A stretch of DNA of 58,269 nucleotides from Bacteroidota bacterium (GTDB lineage Bacteria > Bacteroidota > Bacteroidia > Flavobacteriales > Weeksellaceae). Positions 26,764 to 36,113 of the stretch are shown here, one piece after another. The stretch spans positions 1-58,269 of the forward strand of contig JAEWIR010000014.1 of NCBI GenBank assembly GCA_023386965.1, read 5' to 3'. A program made the position numbers and the translations under genes. Each line of letters starts with the position of its first letter. Position 1 is the stretch's first letter. A model generated the notes under the pieces. The model worked only from the letters and a program-made list of their open reading frames with translations, made no database searches and had not been told where the DNA came from.

Positions 26764-28122
26764 TTATATATTGGCTGCAGGTACCGGAATTGGGTCTGCA
26801 TATCTGGCCAGACCGTAATTCTGCGTTTGGGAAAGCTCAGGATTGTTGATGTGCCACTCGAACTCGTCGCGGAAATGACGGATGGCCGCGGCAACAGGCC
26901 AGGCGGCAGCATCACCCAGCGGGCAGATGGTGTTTCCTTCAATTTTTCGCTGAACGTCCCAAAGAAGTTCAATATCCTCCATTCTTCCCTGACCGCTGTT
27001 TATTTTTTTCAGGATCTTGTACATCCAGGGAGTTCCCTCGCGGCAGGGTGTGCACTGGCCGCAGCTTTCATGTGCATAGAAGCGGGCCAAAGTCATGGTG
27101 TGCTCTACGATGCACTGATCTTCATCCAATACCTCAAAACCTCCGGAACCCATCATGGTTCCCGTGGCAAATCCGCCATCAGACAGGGATTCGTAATTCA
27201 TCAGTCTGGGTTCACCGTTGATGGTTTTCAACATCAGGTTGGCAGGAAGTATGGGCACTGAGCTTCCGCCGGGAATACAGGCCTTAAGTTTCTTACCGTT
27301 CGGTATGCCGCCACAGTATTCATCAGAATAAATAAATTCCTCTACAGTGATCGTCATATCTATTTCGTAAACGCCGGGTTTGTTGATGTTCCCGCAGGCT
27401 GAAATCAGTTTTGTGCCAGTAGATTTACCCACGCCGATCTTTGCATATTCTGCTGCACCGATGTTGATGATTGGAACCACCGCTGCAATTGTTTCCACAT
27501 TATTTACTACAGTTGGACTTTCCCAAAGACCTTTAACAGCAGGGAAAGGTGGTTTCAGACGGGGATTACCTCTTTTACCTTCCAGAGACTCCAAAAGGGC
27601 GGTTTCTTCACCGCAGATGTAAGCTCCTGCGCCACGCTGCACAAAAATTTCACAGTCGAAACCGGTACCCAGAATGTTTTTGCCTAAGAATCCGTTGTTT
27701 CTGGCTTCTTCAATAGCTTCCTCCAGAATGTCGGGTATCCACGAATATTCGCCGCGAATGTAGATATAAGCGGTATTGGCACCCAGAGCAAAGGAAGAGA
27801 TAATCATACCCTCAATAAGGATATGCGGCAGGAATTCCATCAGGTATCTGTCCTTAAAGGTTCCCGGTTCGGATTCATCAGCGTTAACCACCAGATATCT
27901 GGGTACGCCTTCCGGCTTAGCCAGGAAACTCCATTTCAGTCCGGTGGGGAATCCCGCGCCTCCACGGCCGCGAAGACCGGAGGCCTTCACTTCTTCCACA
28001 ATTTCTTCCGATGACATTTTCAGGGCTTTTTCCACTGCTTCGTAGCCTCCCTGCTTGCGGTAGGTCTCGAAGTAGCGAATCCCTTCTACGTGTGCGTCCT
28101 TAAGTAAAAGCTTTTTACTCAT
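26764..28122 (-). CDS. nuoF: NADH-quinone oxidoreductase subunit F
   Basis: The NADH-oxidising subunit, which binds FMN and one [4Fe-4S] cluster (N3). Starting at the ATG at 28122 (MSKKLLLKDAHVEGI) gives 452 aa; a further-upstream start would add 11 non-conserved residues. The FMN/NADH-binding motif GLRGRGGAGFPTGLKW lies near 52-67, GAGAYICGEETALLESLEG near 169-187, and the cluster motif ESCGQCTPCREGT near 342-354. It works with NuoE and NuoG in the NADH dehydrogenase module. Confidence 0.97.
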   Translation of the reverse strand: MSKKLLLKDAHVEGIRYFETYRKQGGYEAVEKALKMSSEEIVEEVKASGLRGRGGAGFPTGLKWSFLAKPEGVPRYLVVNADESEPGTFKDRYLMEFLPHILIEGMIISSFALGANTAYIYIRGEYSWIPDILEEAIEEARNNGFLGKNILGTGFDCEIFVQRGAGAYICGEETALLESLEGKRGNPRLKPPFPAVKGLWESPTVVNNVETIAAVVPIINIGAAEYAKIGVGKSTGTKLISACGNINKPGVYEIDMTITVEEFIYSDEYCGGIPNGKKLKACIPGGSSVPILPANLMLKTINGEPRLMNYESLSDGGFATGTMMGSGGFEVLDEDQCIVEHTMTLARFYAHESCGQCTPCREGTPWMYKILKKINSGQGRMEDIELLWDVQRKIEGNTICPLGDAAAWPVAAAIRHFRDEFEWHINNPELSQTQNYGLARYADPIPVPAANI

Positions 28123-28191
28123 TTTATTTATGTTGCCAGAGTCAGAACCCTGCATTGATTAATGTTAAAAAAAATTGATGAATAAGGAGTA

Positions 28192-28701
28192 CTAGTCCAG
28201 TGCTATGGCACCCTGACGGCATAACTCAATAATTTCATCTACTTTTTCAATGGTCAGATTTTCGTGATAGAATTTGCCCAGCTGCATCATAGGTGCATAT
28301 CCGCAGGCACCCAGACATTCTGCCGGTTTTAACGTGAAAAGTCCGTCGGCCGAAGTACCGCCATCGCTGATGTTCAGTTTGGTGCGGATATGATCAAGGA
28401 TTTTCTCACTGCCTCTTACCATACAGGGGCCGGTCCTGCAAACTTCCAGTACATACTTACCCACAGGCTTCATGTTGAACATGGTGTAAAAGGTTGCAAC
28501 TTCGTAAACCTCTATAGGTTTCAGCTGAAGCACCTGTGCTACATAGTCCATAACGGGAACATCCAGCCAACCGCCAAATTCCTTCTGCGCAATATGCAGG
28601 ACAGGAATCAGGGCAGATTTTTGTTTTCCTTCAGGATATCTTTTGGTTATTTTTATAACCTGTTCTAAAGTTTCAGGTTTGAAAGCTATAGTATCGCTCA
28701 C
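28192..28701 (-). CDS. nuoE: NADH-quinone oxidoreductase subunit E
   Basis: A 169 aa thioredoxin-fold subunit with one [2Fe-2S] cluster (N1a). The cluster Cys residues are in CRTGPC near 86-91 and CLGACG near 127-132. The helical N-terminal half begins near LEQVIKITKRYPEGKQ. It lies 69 nt upstream of nuoF on the same strand. Confidence 0.96.
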   Translation of the reverse strand: MSDTIAFKPETLEQVIKITKRYPEGKQKSALIPVLHIAQKEFGGWLDVPVMDYVAQVLQLKPIEVYEVATFYTMFNMKPVGKYVLEVCRTGPCMVRGSEKILDHIRTKLNISDGGTSADGLFTLKPAECLGACGYAPMMQLGKFYHENLTIEKVDEIIELCRQGAIALD

Positions 28702-28800
28702 TTTTTTAAATTTTAAATTTTAGATATCGAATCTAAACCACTTCAATTTTTACATTGGTTTGGATCATTTTAAATCATCATCCAAAACCGATTATTATTT

Positions 28801-30024
28801 CTATGCGTCCAGTTCGCCGGCGATCACGTTCATGGAACACATCGTAACGATGGCATCGGAGATCATGGAACCTTTAATCATTTCGGGATAAGCCTGATAA
28901 TAGATGAAACACGGTCTGCGGAAGTGAAGTCTGTAAGGAGTTCTGCCGCCGTCGCTCACCAAATAGAAACCAAGCTCGCCGTTTCCGCCTTCCACAGCAT
29001 GGTACACTTCACCTGTCGGAACATCTGTTTCGCCCATCACAATCTTGAAGTGATAGATCAGTGCTTCCATATTATTGTATACTTCAGCTTTCTCGGGCAG
29101 ATAAAATTCAGGGACATCAGCATGGAAAGGTCCTTCAGGCAGGTTTTTATATGCCTGCTCAATAATTTTCAGACTTTCCCAAACTTCCTGCTGGCGCACC
29201 ATAAACCTATCATAGGTGTCTCCCGCACTGCCTATCGGAATGATGAAGTCAAAATCCTGATAAGATGAATACGGATTTGCTACACGAACATCGTAATCTA
29301 CGCCGGTTGCACGAAGGTTAGGGCCTGTAAAGCCATAGCTTAGTGCCCGTTCTGCAGAAATTGCACCTACCTTGATGGTACGGTCCATGAAGATTCTGTT
29401 CCTTTCGTTCAGTGCACAGAATTCACCCCAAATCTTAGGGAATTTCTTAAGCCAGTTTTGCAGAAGTTCATGGAATTTCGGGTTGAAATCCCTTTCAAAT
29501 CCGCCAATGCGGCCCATATTGGTCGTCATCCTGGCGCCGCAGATCTGCTCATACATTTCATAGATGGCCTCTCTTTCGCGGAAGAGGTAGGTAAGGCCTG
29601 TAATTGCCCCGGCATCCATGGCTGTAACACCATTACAAACCATATGGTCGGCAATACGTGCAAGTTCCATCATGATGACGCGCATGTAATCTACACGCTT
29701 TGGTACCTCGCAGCCAATCAGTTTTTCAACCGTCATGTGCCAACCCATATTATTGATGGGTGCCGAACAGTAATTCATGCGGTCGGTAAGAGTTGTAATC
29801 TGAGCGAAATTCCGTCTTTCGGATATTTTCTCAAAAGCACGGTGAATGTAACCTACGGTCTGCTCGGAGTGCAGGATGCGCTCGCCGTCCATAGTGAGCA
29901 CATTCTCAAAAATTCCGTGGGTAGCAGGGTGGGTGGGTCCCAGGTTCAGCGTGTATAACTGCCCGTCTATATGCTCAGAAGAGTCGTACTGTGTGATTAT
30001 ATTTGATAGTGCGTTGTCTTTCAT
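28801..30024 (-). CDS. nuoD: NADH-quinone oxidoreductase subunit D
   Basis: The 49-kDa-type subunit, related to hydrogenase large subunits, that forms the quinone-binding pocket. The 407 aa protein shows LNLGPTHPATHGIFENVLTM near 26-45, the family signature with the key His residues, and EKLIGCEVPKRVDYMRVI near 101-118. NuoC and NuoD are separate genes, unlike the fused E. coli protein. Confidence 0.97.
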   Translation of the reverse strand: MKDNALSNIITQYDSSEHIDGQLYTLNLGPTHPATHGIFENVLTMDGERILHSEQTVGYIHRAFEKISERRNFAQITTLTDRMNYCSAPINNMGWHMTVEKLIGCEVPKRVDYMRVIMMELARIADHMVCNGVTAMDAGAITGLTYLFREREAIYEMYEQICGARMTTNMGRIGGFERDFNPKFHELLQNWLKKFPKIWGEFCALNERNRIFMDRTIKVGAISAERALSYGFTGPNLRATGVDYDVRVANPYSSYQDFDFIIPIGSAGDTYDRFMVRQQEVWESLKIIEQAYKNLPEGPFHADVPEFYLPEKAEVYNNMEALIYHFKIVMGETDVPTGEVYHAVEGGNGELGFYLVSDGGRTPYRLHFRRPCFIYYQAYPEMIKGSMISDAIVTMCSMNVIAGELDA

Positions 30025-30049
30025 TATATTGACTTTAAGTCATGAACAT

Positions 30050-30544
30050 TTATCTGCCGAACATTTTATCCTCCTTATCCGTTCTGGTTCCGTCTTCCAG
30101 ACGGTATTCCTTATACATTGGATGATAGCCTATATCTTCCATATTAAGGATGACACGCAAATCCGGATGACCTTTAAATTTAAAGCCGTAGAAATCGTAA
30201 GTTTCCCTCTCCATCCAGTTGGCTCCAGCAAAAAGGTCGGTAACAGAGTCGAATTCAGCTCCCTCCTTTTTTGTAAAGGCTTTCAGCCTTACGCGTATTC
30301 CCTGACGCATATTATGAAGATGGTAAATGACACCTACCTCCTTTTCATGGTCTTCAGGATAGTGAATGCCGCAAATATCGGTAAGGAAGTTAAAATCCAG
30401 CGAAGAATCCCGGAGGTGATGGATGACCTTCTTGATATCTTCCTTCTTAATCTCCAGGGTCAGCATTCCGTAAGGTTCAGTTGCAGAAATGACACTGTCC
30501 GGAAACTCTCTTTTTATCGCATCTAATACAAAATCGTTATTCAT
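30050..30544 (-). CDS. nuoC: NADH-quinone oxidoreductase subunit C
   Basis: A 164 aa peripheral subunit (30-kDa type) without cofactors that interfaces with NuoD. The family segment WMERETYDFYGFKFKGHPDL lies near 110-129. It ends 25 nt before nuoD. Confidence 0.95.
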   Translation of the reverse strand: MNNDFVLDAIKREFPDSVISATEPYGMLTLEIKKEDIKKVIHHLRDSSLDFNFLTDICGIHYPEDHEKEVGVIYHLHNMRQGIRVRLKAFTKKEGAEFDSVTDLFAGANWMERETYDFYGFKFKGHPDLRVILNMEDIGYHPMYKEYRLEDGTRTDKEDKMFGR

Positions 30545-30579
30545 AGTTGGCTTCAGAAGGGTTGCTGCTTTCAGGCAGG

Positions 30580-31137
30580 TTATTTAATTCCGTAAGATTC
30601 CAGAAGGTTTTGGTATTCGGGCATATCTCTCCGGCGAATGCTTTCGCTCTCGGCCAGTGCCTGCACCTGCATCACGCCTTCGATAATCTGTTCCGGTCTT
30701 GGCGGGCAGCCGGGAACATAAACATCTACAGGAATTATTTTATCGATGCCCTGCAGTACAGAGTACGTGTCGAAAATACCTCCGCTGCTCGCGCAGGCGC
30801 CCACAGCTACTACCCAACGCGGTTCTGCCATCTGTGTGTATACCTGCTGAAGTACAGGACCCAGTTTCTTGGAAATGGTTCCGCAAACCATAAGCATATC
30901 CGCATGACGTGGCGAGAAGGAGTTTCTTTCCATCCCGAAACGTGACCCGTCGTAGGTTGGGTTCAGGAAAGCCATATATTCAATACCACAACAGGAAGTG
31001 GCAAACGGTAAAGGCCAAAGCGAGTGCTTTCTGGCCAGACCTACAACACTGCTAAGCTGCGTGGCGAAAAAGCCTTCGCCCTCAAGTCCTGCAGGAGGCT
31101 GTGCATCCATACGGATTACCGGTTTATTATCAGACAT
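30580..31137 (-). CDS. nuoB: NADH-quinone oxidoreductase subunit B
   Basis: The PSST-type subunit holding the terminal [4Fe-4S] cluster N2 that reduces quinone. The tandem Cys motif ATSCCGIEYMA lies near 46-56; the remaining ligands lie in AVGACASSGGIFD and VPGCPPRPEQI. It is 185 aa. Confidence 0.97.
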   Translation of the reverse strand: MSDNKPVIRMDAQPPAGLEGEGFFATQLSSVVGLARKHSLWPLPFATSCCGIEYMAFLNPTYDGSRFGMERNSFSPRHADMLMVCGTISKKLGPVLQQVYTQMAEPRWVVAVGACASSGGIFDTYSVLQGIDKIIPVDVYVPGCPPRPEQIIEGVMQVQALAESESIRRRDMPEYQNLLESYGIK

Positions 31138-31202
31138 AATTATTTCTTTAAAAAGTTAAACATATCCACGGGAATACCGAAACAGCTTACCCGCGAATTA
31201 AT

Positions 31203-31574
31203 TTATTTGTCCCAGTCCAGGGCGCCGCGTTTCCAGACATATACAAATGCCATAAAGAAAACGGATACAAACATCAGTACTGCCAGAAACCCTTCCATTC
31301 CGAATTCACGGAAATTCACCGCATACGGATAGAAGAAAACGATCTCAATATCAAATAGAACAAAGAGAATGGCAGTAAGGAAATACTTAACTGAGAATGG
31401 AGTTCTTGCATTCCCTTCGACTTCAATACCACACTCAAAACTTTCGTTTTTACGGGTATTGGATTTTTGCTGCTTTGGTCCCAAAAAATGGGTTCCTGCC
31501 AGTGAAAGCAGAACGAAACCAAGGCCAACAGCAGCCTGTATAAGGATGGGAATATAAGATTCAGGTAAACTCAT
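31203..31574 (-). CDS. nuoA: NADH-quinone oxidoreductase subunit A
   Basis: A small membrane subunit (123 aa, three helices), first gene of the 14-gene complex I operon. NESFECGIEVEGNARTPFSV near 42-61 is the conserved loop with the family Cys. A -7 box lies 90 nt upstream on the minus strand. Confidence 0.96.
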   Translation of the reverse strand: MSLPESYIPILIQAAVGLGFVLLSLAGTHFLGPKQQKSNTRKNESFECGIEVEGNARTPFSVKYFLTAILFVLFDIEIVFFYPYAVNFREFGMEGFLAVLMFVSVFFMAFVYVWKRGALDWDK

Positions 31575-31664
31575 GTAAATTATTTTTAAATTTAATCAAC
31601 AGCGGAAACAGATTCCTAATGACAGTCTCCGCAATTACAACCTAGTCCTGGTAAATACAAGATG

Positions 31665-31672
31665 CAAATTTA
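31665..31672 (-). promoter_or_regulatory. Putative -7 box of the nuo operon
   Basis: TAAATTTG on the minus strand matches TAnnTTTG, 90 nt before the nuoA ATG. No TTG at the expected -33 position was found. Confidence 0.45.
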
Positions 31673-31761
31673 GGCATTTATAGGTAACAGGCGAAATATA
31701 ACCCTACTAAATAAACCGGAATAGAAAAAGGAGAGAACTAATTTAGAATAATTCCAAATAG

Positions 31762-31950
31762 TTATTTTTTTGAGATATTCCTGATCTTTTTCAGCGCCAG
31801 ATAAGCCAGATAAGCGATATAAAGAAACAGTATACTGGCGAAGAGTATATTGACGATCTCATTAAGCCGCTGATCCTGTAACTGAAAAAACCGGTTGTAA
31901 AGAATATACGCCGCAATCAGAACTGCGTAAATGATAAGTTGTTTTTTCAT
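31762..31950 (-). CDS. Small two-helix membrane protein, unknown
   Basis: A 62 aa protein with two hydrophobic segments (about 5-17 and 31-52) joined by a polar loop, ending in a basic tail (KKIRNISKK). No family is recognised. It starts 3 nt after the acetyltransferase-like gene ends and so is probably co-transcribed with it. Confidence 0.6.
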   Translation of the reverse strand: MKKQLIIYAVLIAAYILYNRFFQLQDQRLNEIVNILFASILFLYIAYLAYLALKKIRNISKK

Positions 31951-31953
31951 TAT

Positions 31954-33078
31954 CTATATTAATTTGGAAAATGTGGCTCTGCGTTTATGGTTCACCGGAT
32001 TATAATCCTGCCAAAGCAATTGTATGGCTTTGTTATCTGCCAATTCCGGATTGGTTTCCAGATATTTTACTCCTTTGCGTTTGAAGATGTCATAAATTTC
32101 CTTGAAAATGATGGATGTTACCCCCCGCTTCTGATAATCAGGATGAATGCCGATCAGGTAAAAGTTGGCTCTTTCATTCTTTTTGCCTGCCTGCAGGAAA
32201 TGCCACCATCCAAACGGCAGCAGATGGCCGTTGGCTTTTTGAAGGGCCTCGGAATAGGAGGGCATCGTGACTGCAAAAGCAATCAGGTTGTCGTCTTTAT
32301 CTGCAATGCAGATGATGAAGTCCTTATCCAACAGTGAAAAATATTTATCCTTATAACTCTGCACCTGCTCCGGCGTAAGCGGCGTGTAAGTGGACAGCGT
32401 GCTGTACGTTTGATCCAGCAGTTTGAACATAGGGTCTACCAGGGGCAGAAATTCCTTCTTGGACCTGAACTTCATTACTCGCAGTTGATATTTTTCTTTG
32501 ATGAGTTCATTGAATTTCACCACCTTTTCCGGCAATACTTCTGGAAAAACGATTTCGTACTCCACCCATTCTTTTTCCCGAGTTAATCCCAGTTTCTCAA
32601 AATGAAGCGGATAGTAATCGTGGTTGTAAATGCCGATCATCGTGGCCATTTTGTCAAAACCCATGGTCAGTGCACCGGCTTTGTCCAGATTTGTGAATCC
32701 CATCGGGCCCTCAATTTTTGATATACCGTTTTCTTTTGCAAATTTTTCTGCTTTCTCCAGAAGTGCCCTGGATACATTGAGGTCATCGATAAAATCGATC
32801 CAGCCGAATCTTACCTTGCTGATTCCCAATTCCTCTTTTTCTTTTCCGTTGATGATGACTGCAATCCGGCCTACCGTTTTACCGTCTTTCCTGGCCAGAA
32901 ACTGTTTGGTTTTGCAATAGGCCAATGCAGGGTTTTCGCGGGAATCCCACGTCTCCCGTTCGCCCTGTATGAGGGATGGTACGTAATTTTTATTATTTTT
33001 GTAGAGTTCCATCGGGAAGCGGATAAATTCCATCAATTCCTTCCCGGATTTTACTTCCATCACCTGGATTTCAGACAT
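31954..33078 (-). CDS. GNAT-like acetyltransferase
   Basis: A 374 aa cytoplasmic protein. The ATG at 33078 (MSEIQVMEVKSGKELMEFI) is preferred over a TTG ten codons upstream. The N-terminal part carries FLARKDGKTVGRIAVIINGK, typical of a first GNAT beta hairpin. The C-terminal part has a clear acetyl-CoA site, FYLIGIHPDYQKRGVTSIIF near 308-327. The family is widespread in Bacteroidota; its substrate is unknown. A -7 box TATATTTG (33106-33113, minus strand) lies 27 nt upstream. Confidence 0.75.
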   Translation of the reverse strand: MSEIQVMEVKSGKELMEFIRFPMELYKNNKNYVPSLIQGERETWDSRENPALAYCKTKQFLARKDGKTVGRIAVIINGKEKEELGISKVRFGWIDFIDDLNVSRALLEKAEKFAKENGISKIEGPMGFTNLDKAGALTMGFDKMATMIGIYNHDYYPLHFEKLGLTREKEWVEYEIVFPEVLPEKVVKFNELIKEKYQLRVMKFRSKKEFLPLVDPMFKLLDQTYSTLSTYTPLTPEQVQSYKDKYFSLLDKDFIICIADKDDNLIAFAVTMPSYSEALQKANGHLLPFGWWHFLQAGKKNERANFYLIGIHPDYQKRGVTSIIFKEIYDIFKRKGVKYLETNPELADNKAIQLLWQDYNPVNHKRRATFSKLI

Positions 33079-33199
33079 TGGTTTCGTACTTTGTTTTGTG
33101 ATGAACAAATATAACGGAAAGCATGTTAAAAACGCAGTGATTTGGCATAGTTTTTAGGGTAGAAGAAGTACAAAAAGATAGAAAGAAAAGATAAAAGTT

Positions 33200-33895
33200 A
33201 TGATGACCTATTATTTAATTATTGGTGTAGTATTTATCATCAGTATGATCGTTCAGAACCGCTTGCGGTCAAAATTTGAGCATTACTCAAAAGTGCATCT
33301 TCAGAACGGGATGTCCGGTAAGGAAATTGCCGAAAAAATGTTACGTGACAGTAATATCCATGATGTGCAGGTAATCTCGGTTCCCGGCCAGCTTACCGAT
33401 CATTACAACCCCATGAACAAAACAATTAATCTTTCGGAAGGTGTTTATATGCAGCGTAATGCGGCGGCTGCAGCGGTTGCAGCTCATGAGACGGGCCATG
33501 CAGTTCAGCATGCGGTAGGTTATTCCATGCTGCAGCTCAGGTCCAAGATGGTACCTATGGTCAATGTGGCCTCCAGGCTTTTACAGTTTGTCCTGATGGC
33601 TGGTATTGTGCTGATGGCAATGAGTGGCTCAAAGACCGTATTGCTTATTGGTGTTATTTTATTTGCTGTAACTACCGCCTTTGCCTTTATTACGTTGCCG
33701 GTAGAATATGACGCGAGCAAAAGAGCCCTTGTTTGGCTCAAGAGTTCCGGCACACTTGCAAATAATGCGGAATATGCGGGGGCGGAAGACAGTCTGAAGT
33801 GGGCGGCACGTACTTATGTAGTAGCAGCCCTGGGATCCCTCGCACAACTCATTTACTTCGCGTCCATGCTTGCGGGAGGAAGAAGTAATGATTAA
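33200..33895 (+). CDS. Membrane zinc metallopeptidase (YugP-like)
   Basis: A 231 aa membrane protein of the neutral zinc metallopeptidase type. It has an N-terminal helix, then the zinc motif AAHETGHAVQHAVGYSMLQL near 93-112 (HExxH-like HETGH), then two helices near 130-175 and one near the C-terminus (VVAALGSLAQLIYFASML). It likely cleaves membrane proteins at the inner membrane; the target is unknown. A perfect intrinsic terminator lies 27 nt past its stop, inside the convergent yigZ gene. Confidence 0.88.
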   Translation: MMTYYLIIGVVFIISMIVQNRLRSKFEHYSKVHLQNGMSGKEIAEKMLRDSNIHDVQVISVPGQLTDHYNPMNKTINLSEGVYMQRNAAAAAVAAHETGHAVQHAVGYSMLQLRSKMVPMVNVASRLLQFVLMAGIVLMAMSGSKTVLLIGVILFAVTTAFAFITLPVEYDASKRALVWLKSSGTLANNAEYAGAEDSLKWAARTYVVAALGSLAQLIYFASMLAGGRSND

Positions 33896-34500
33896 TCACG
33901 GAACTTAAACGAAATATGCTGCATCTCCGACAACTGGTCGGAGATGTTTTTTTTATGGGTAAGTGTAAGCGATGCGGTGATTGTACATGAATCCGCTGAC
34001 CTGAAATCCAGAATCCTTGCGCTATATCTGTTCAGTAGAGTGAACACGGTATTCTGCAGACTGAATGGAAATTCAACGTCCAGCTCACATTCCAGTTCCC
34101 GGGTAATTATGATTCCGGCTTCCAGTGTGGCTTTTGCACAGTCCTTATACGTCTTTACCAGACCCGAAACGCCAAGTTTAGTTCCGCCGTAGTAGCGCAC
34201 GACCACCAGCAGGATATTAGTCACACCGTGGGCGAGCAACTGGTTGTAAATAGGTAGACCCGCACTTCCTGAGGGCTCACCGTCATCATTTGCACGGTAT
34301 TTTTCCCCATTGATGCCAAGGCGATAGGCATAACAATGATGTGTGGCTTTTGGATGTTCATTTTTCAGCGAATCCAGCCGGTCGCGGACTTCCAATTCAC
34401 TCTGCACATTCCAGGCAAATCCGATGAAGCGGCTCCCTTTTTCTTTCAGAATGATATCTTTCACCGGCTCCTGAAGGGTATTGTAACTGTGCATGATCAC
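33892..34500 (-). CDS. IMPACT/YigZ family protein
   Basis: A 202 aa protein of the UPF0029 (YigZ) family, which carries the IMPACT N-terminal domain; its molecular role is unsettled. The family stretches YRANDDGEPSGSAGLPIYNQ and VVRYYGGTKLGVSGLVKTY lie near 70-90 and 100-118. The C-terminal domain is ferredoxin-like. It overlaps ribD upstream by 4 nt. The last 4 nt of the Zn-peptidase gene overlap its 3' end, so the two genes converge. Confidence 0.88.
   Translation of the reverse strand: MIMHSYNTLQEPVKDIILKEKGSRFIGFAWNVQSELEVRDRLDSLKNEHPKATHHCYAYRLGINGEKYRANDDGEPSGSAGLPIYNQLLAHGVTNILLVVVRYYGGTKLGVSGLVKTYKDCAKATLEAGIIITRELECELDVEFPFSLQNTVFTLLNRYSARILDFRSADSCTITASLTLTHKKNISDQLSEMQHISFKFRD
33922..33954 (+). 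terminator. Intrinsic terminator of the Zn-peptidase gene, inside yigZ
   Basis: A perfect 10-bp stem (CATCTCCGAC with its complement, 5-nt loop) is followed by eight T residues on the plus strand, starting 27 nt past the plus-strand gene's stop. The same bases encode the C-terminal end of YigZ on the minus strand. Confidence 0.85.
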
Positions 34501-35516
34501 TTTCGGTAAAATTCAATGATATTATCCCGGTAAATCTCTTTCTTTTCAGGTACGCTATTCCACATAGGTGCTTTTGTCCCCGATTCCAGAAGCAGGCCTG
34601 GATTACAGATCCGAATAGCTTCGTCCCACAGATCGGCGTCAATAAACTGCTGAAGGGTAAAACTTCCGCCTTCAACGATCAGTGACTGTATTTCCAGGGT
34701 ATGAAGTGTTTCCAACATTGCCTGAAGGAAGTGCTCAGCGGGAATCTTAATCAGCCTGAAATTCTCTTCAATCACGGATTCAAGAAAATTAAATATAATT
34801 GTAGGGGCCTCGCCGTCATAAATCTTCTGATGACGCGGAACAATCAGATGCGGGTCTATGAGGATTCTTACCGGATCCTTTCCCGGAATATGTCTTACAG
34901 TGAGTCCGGGATTATCGCGAAGCGCAGTGGTTGCACCCACAAGGATGGCATGTTCATCTGCACGCAGCTGATGGGTGAACTGGTTGACAAGATCATTGGA
35001 AATACGCGCCGGTGTAAATCGCCGGTCCAGAAATCCGTCGCCCGACTGAGCCCATTTCAGGATAATGTGCGGACGTTTCTTTTCATGGTAAGTAAAAAAT
35101 CTTCTGTTCAGGTGGCGGCAGTCTTCTTCCAGAATACCGGAAATTACATCGCAGCCGGCATCTTTCAGGATCTGTATTCCTTTTCCGTCTACCTTATCAT
35201 GCACATCACGCGCGCCTATCACCACTTTTTTAATGCCTGCATCTACGATGGCATTCGCACATGGAGGGGTGCGGCCGTGATGTGCGCAGGGTTCCAGTGA
35301 AACATAGATGGTTGCGATCTTCAGAAGTTCAGGATTCTTTACGGAACGAATAGCATTAATCTCAGCGTGCGCTTCGCCGGCTTTCTGATGGTAGCCCTCG
35401 CCGATGATGCGGTTATCCGAGACAATCACACTTCCCACAAGAGGGTTTGGGTAAGTTTGTCCGCTGGCTATCCGGGCCAGTTCAATACATCTGCGTATGT
35501 AAAATTCGTGGTTCAT
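34497..35516 (-). CDS. ribD: Bifunctional riboflavin deaminase/reductase RibD
   Basis: It carries out two riboflavin steps: deamination of the pyrimidine, then NADPH-dependent side-chain reduction. The ATG at 35516 (MNHEFYIRRCIELAR) is used, giving 339 aa; a start five codons upstream is possible. The deaminase zinc site is GEAHAEINAI near 47-56 and SLEPCAHHGRTPPCANAI near 75-92. The C-terminal RibD_C reductase begins about residue 145 (RPHIILKWAQSGDG). It overlaps yigZ by 4 nt. It complements ribBA at 13.2 kb. Confidence 0.94.
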   Translation of the reverse strand: MNHEFYIRRCIELARIASGQTYPNPLVGSVIVSDNRIIGEGYHQKAGEAHAEINAIRSVKNPELLKIATIYVSLEPCAHHGRTPPCANAIVDAGIKKVVIGARDVHDKVDGKGIQILKDAGCDVISGILEEDCRHLNRRFFTYHEKKRPHIILKWAQSGDGFLDRRFTPARISNDLVNQFTHQLRADEHAILVGATTALRDNPGLTVRHIPGKDPVRILIDPHLIVPRHQKIYDGEAPTIIFNFLESVIEENFRLIKIPAEHFLQAMLETLHTLEIQSLIVEGGSFTLQQFIDADLWDEAIRICNPGLLLESGTKAPMWNSVPEKKEIYRDNIIEFYRK

Positions 35517-35574
35517 GGTTATAAAAAACACCCAACTTATGTTGAGCGTTATTACTGGTGAAAATAAGCTGGTC

Positions 35575-36096
35575 CTAGTATTCCGGTTTGATCTGAATCA
35601 TTTCCGGAAGTTTATTTACAAACGATTCTTTCTCGGGATTTCCGCCGAAAAACTCGATCATGTAAGTTCCTTTGGACTTTTCGTCAACAGCATTCACATT
35701 TCCGATGAGGATTTCCCTTCTCTCGGCAGTCTTATCTGCTGTATAAAGATATTTAATACTGTGAAATCCTTCTTCCTGACTGTTCATGTCGATCTCGGAT
35801 ATCTTTTTATCATCACTCCCTTTAAGTTCCTCGGCTTTCAATTCCCAAATCTTTACAGGCTCCTGTCCCGGATGGAAAGACACCACTACACGTTCCCCTG
35901 CAGCAGATTTAGGTTGGTATTCCTGCGTAATCACTTTGGTCTTTGGATTGATACTGCTTTTTGTAAGCTTAAATTCAACGGTAGCGTCGCCAGTTTCCAG
36001 TTTGAGCGGGCCGGGCACGCCCAGTCTGTCTTTCTGTTGTGCAAATGCGGTTAATGCAGCGAAGATGAATAAGGTTTGTAAGGTTTTCTTTAGCAT
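35575..36096 (-). CDS. Secreted protein of unknown function
   Basis: A 173 aa protein with a signal peptide (MLKKTLQTLFIFAALTAFAQ) and no further helices. The mature part is beta-rich, rich in charged residues and ends in IQIKPEY. No family is recognised. It lies 17 nt after the DUF349 gene on the same strand and may share its transcript. Confidence 0.65.
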   Translation of the reverse strand: MLKKTLQTLFIFAALTAFAQQKDRLGVPGPLKLETGDATVEFKLTKSSINPKTKVITQEYQPKSAAGERVVVSFHPGQEPVKIWELKAEELKGSDDKKISEIDMNSQEEGFHSIKYLYTADKTAERREILIGNVNAVDEKSKGTYMIEFFGGNPEKESFVNKLPEMIQIKPEY

Positions 36097-36113
36097 AATA
36101 TTTCTTTAAATAA

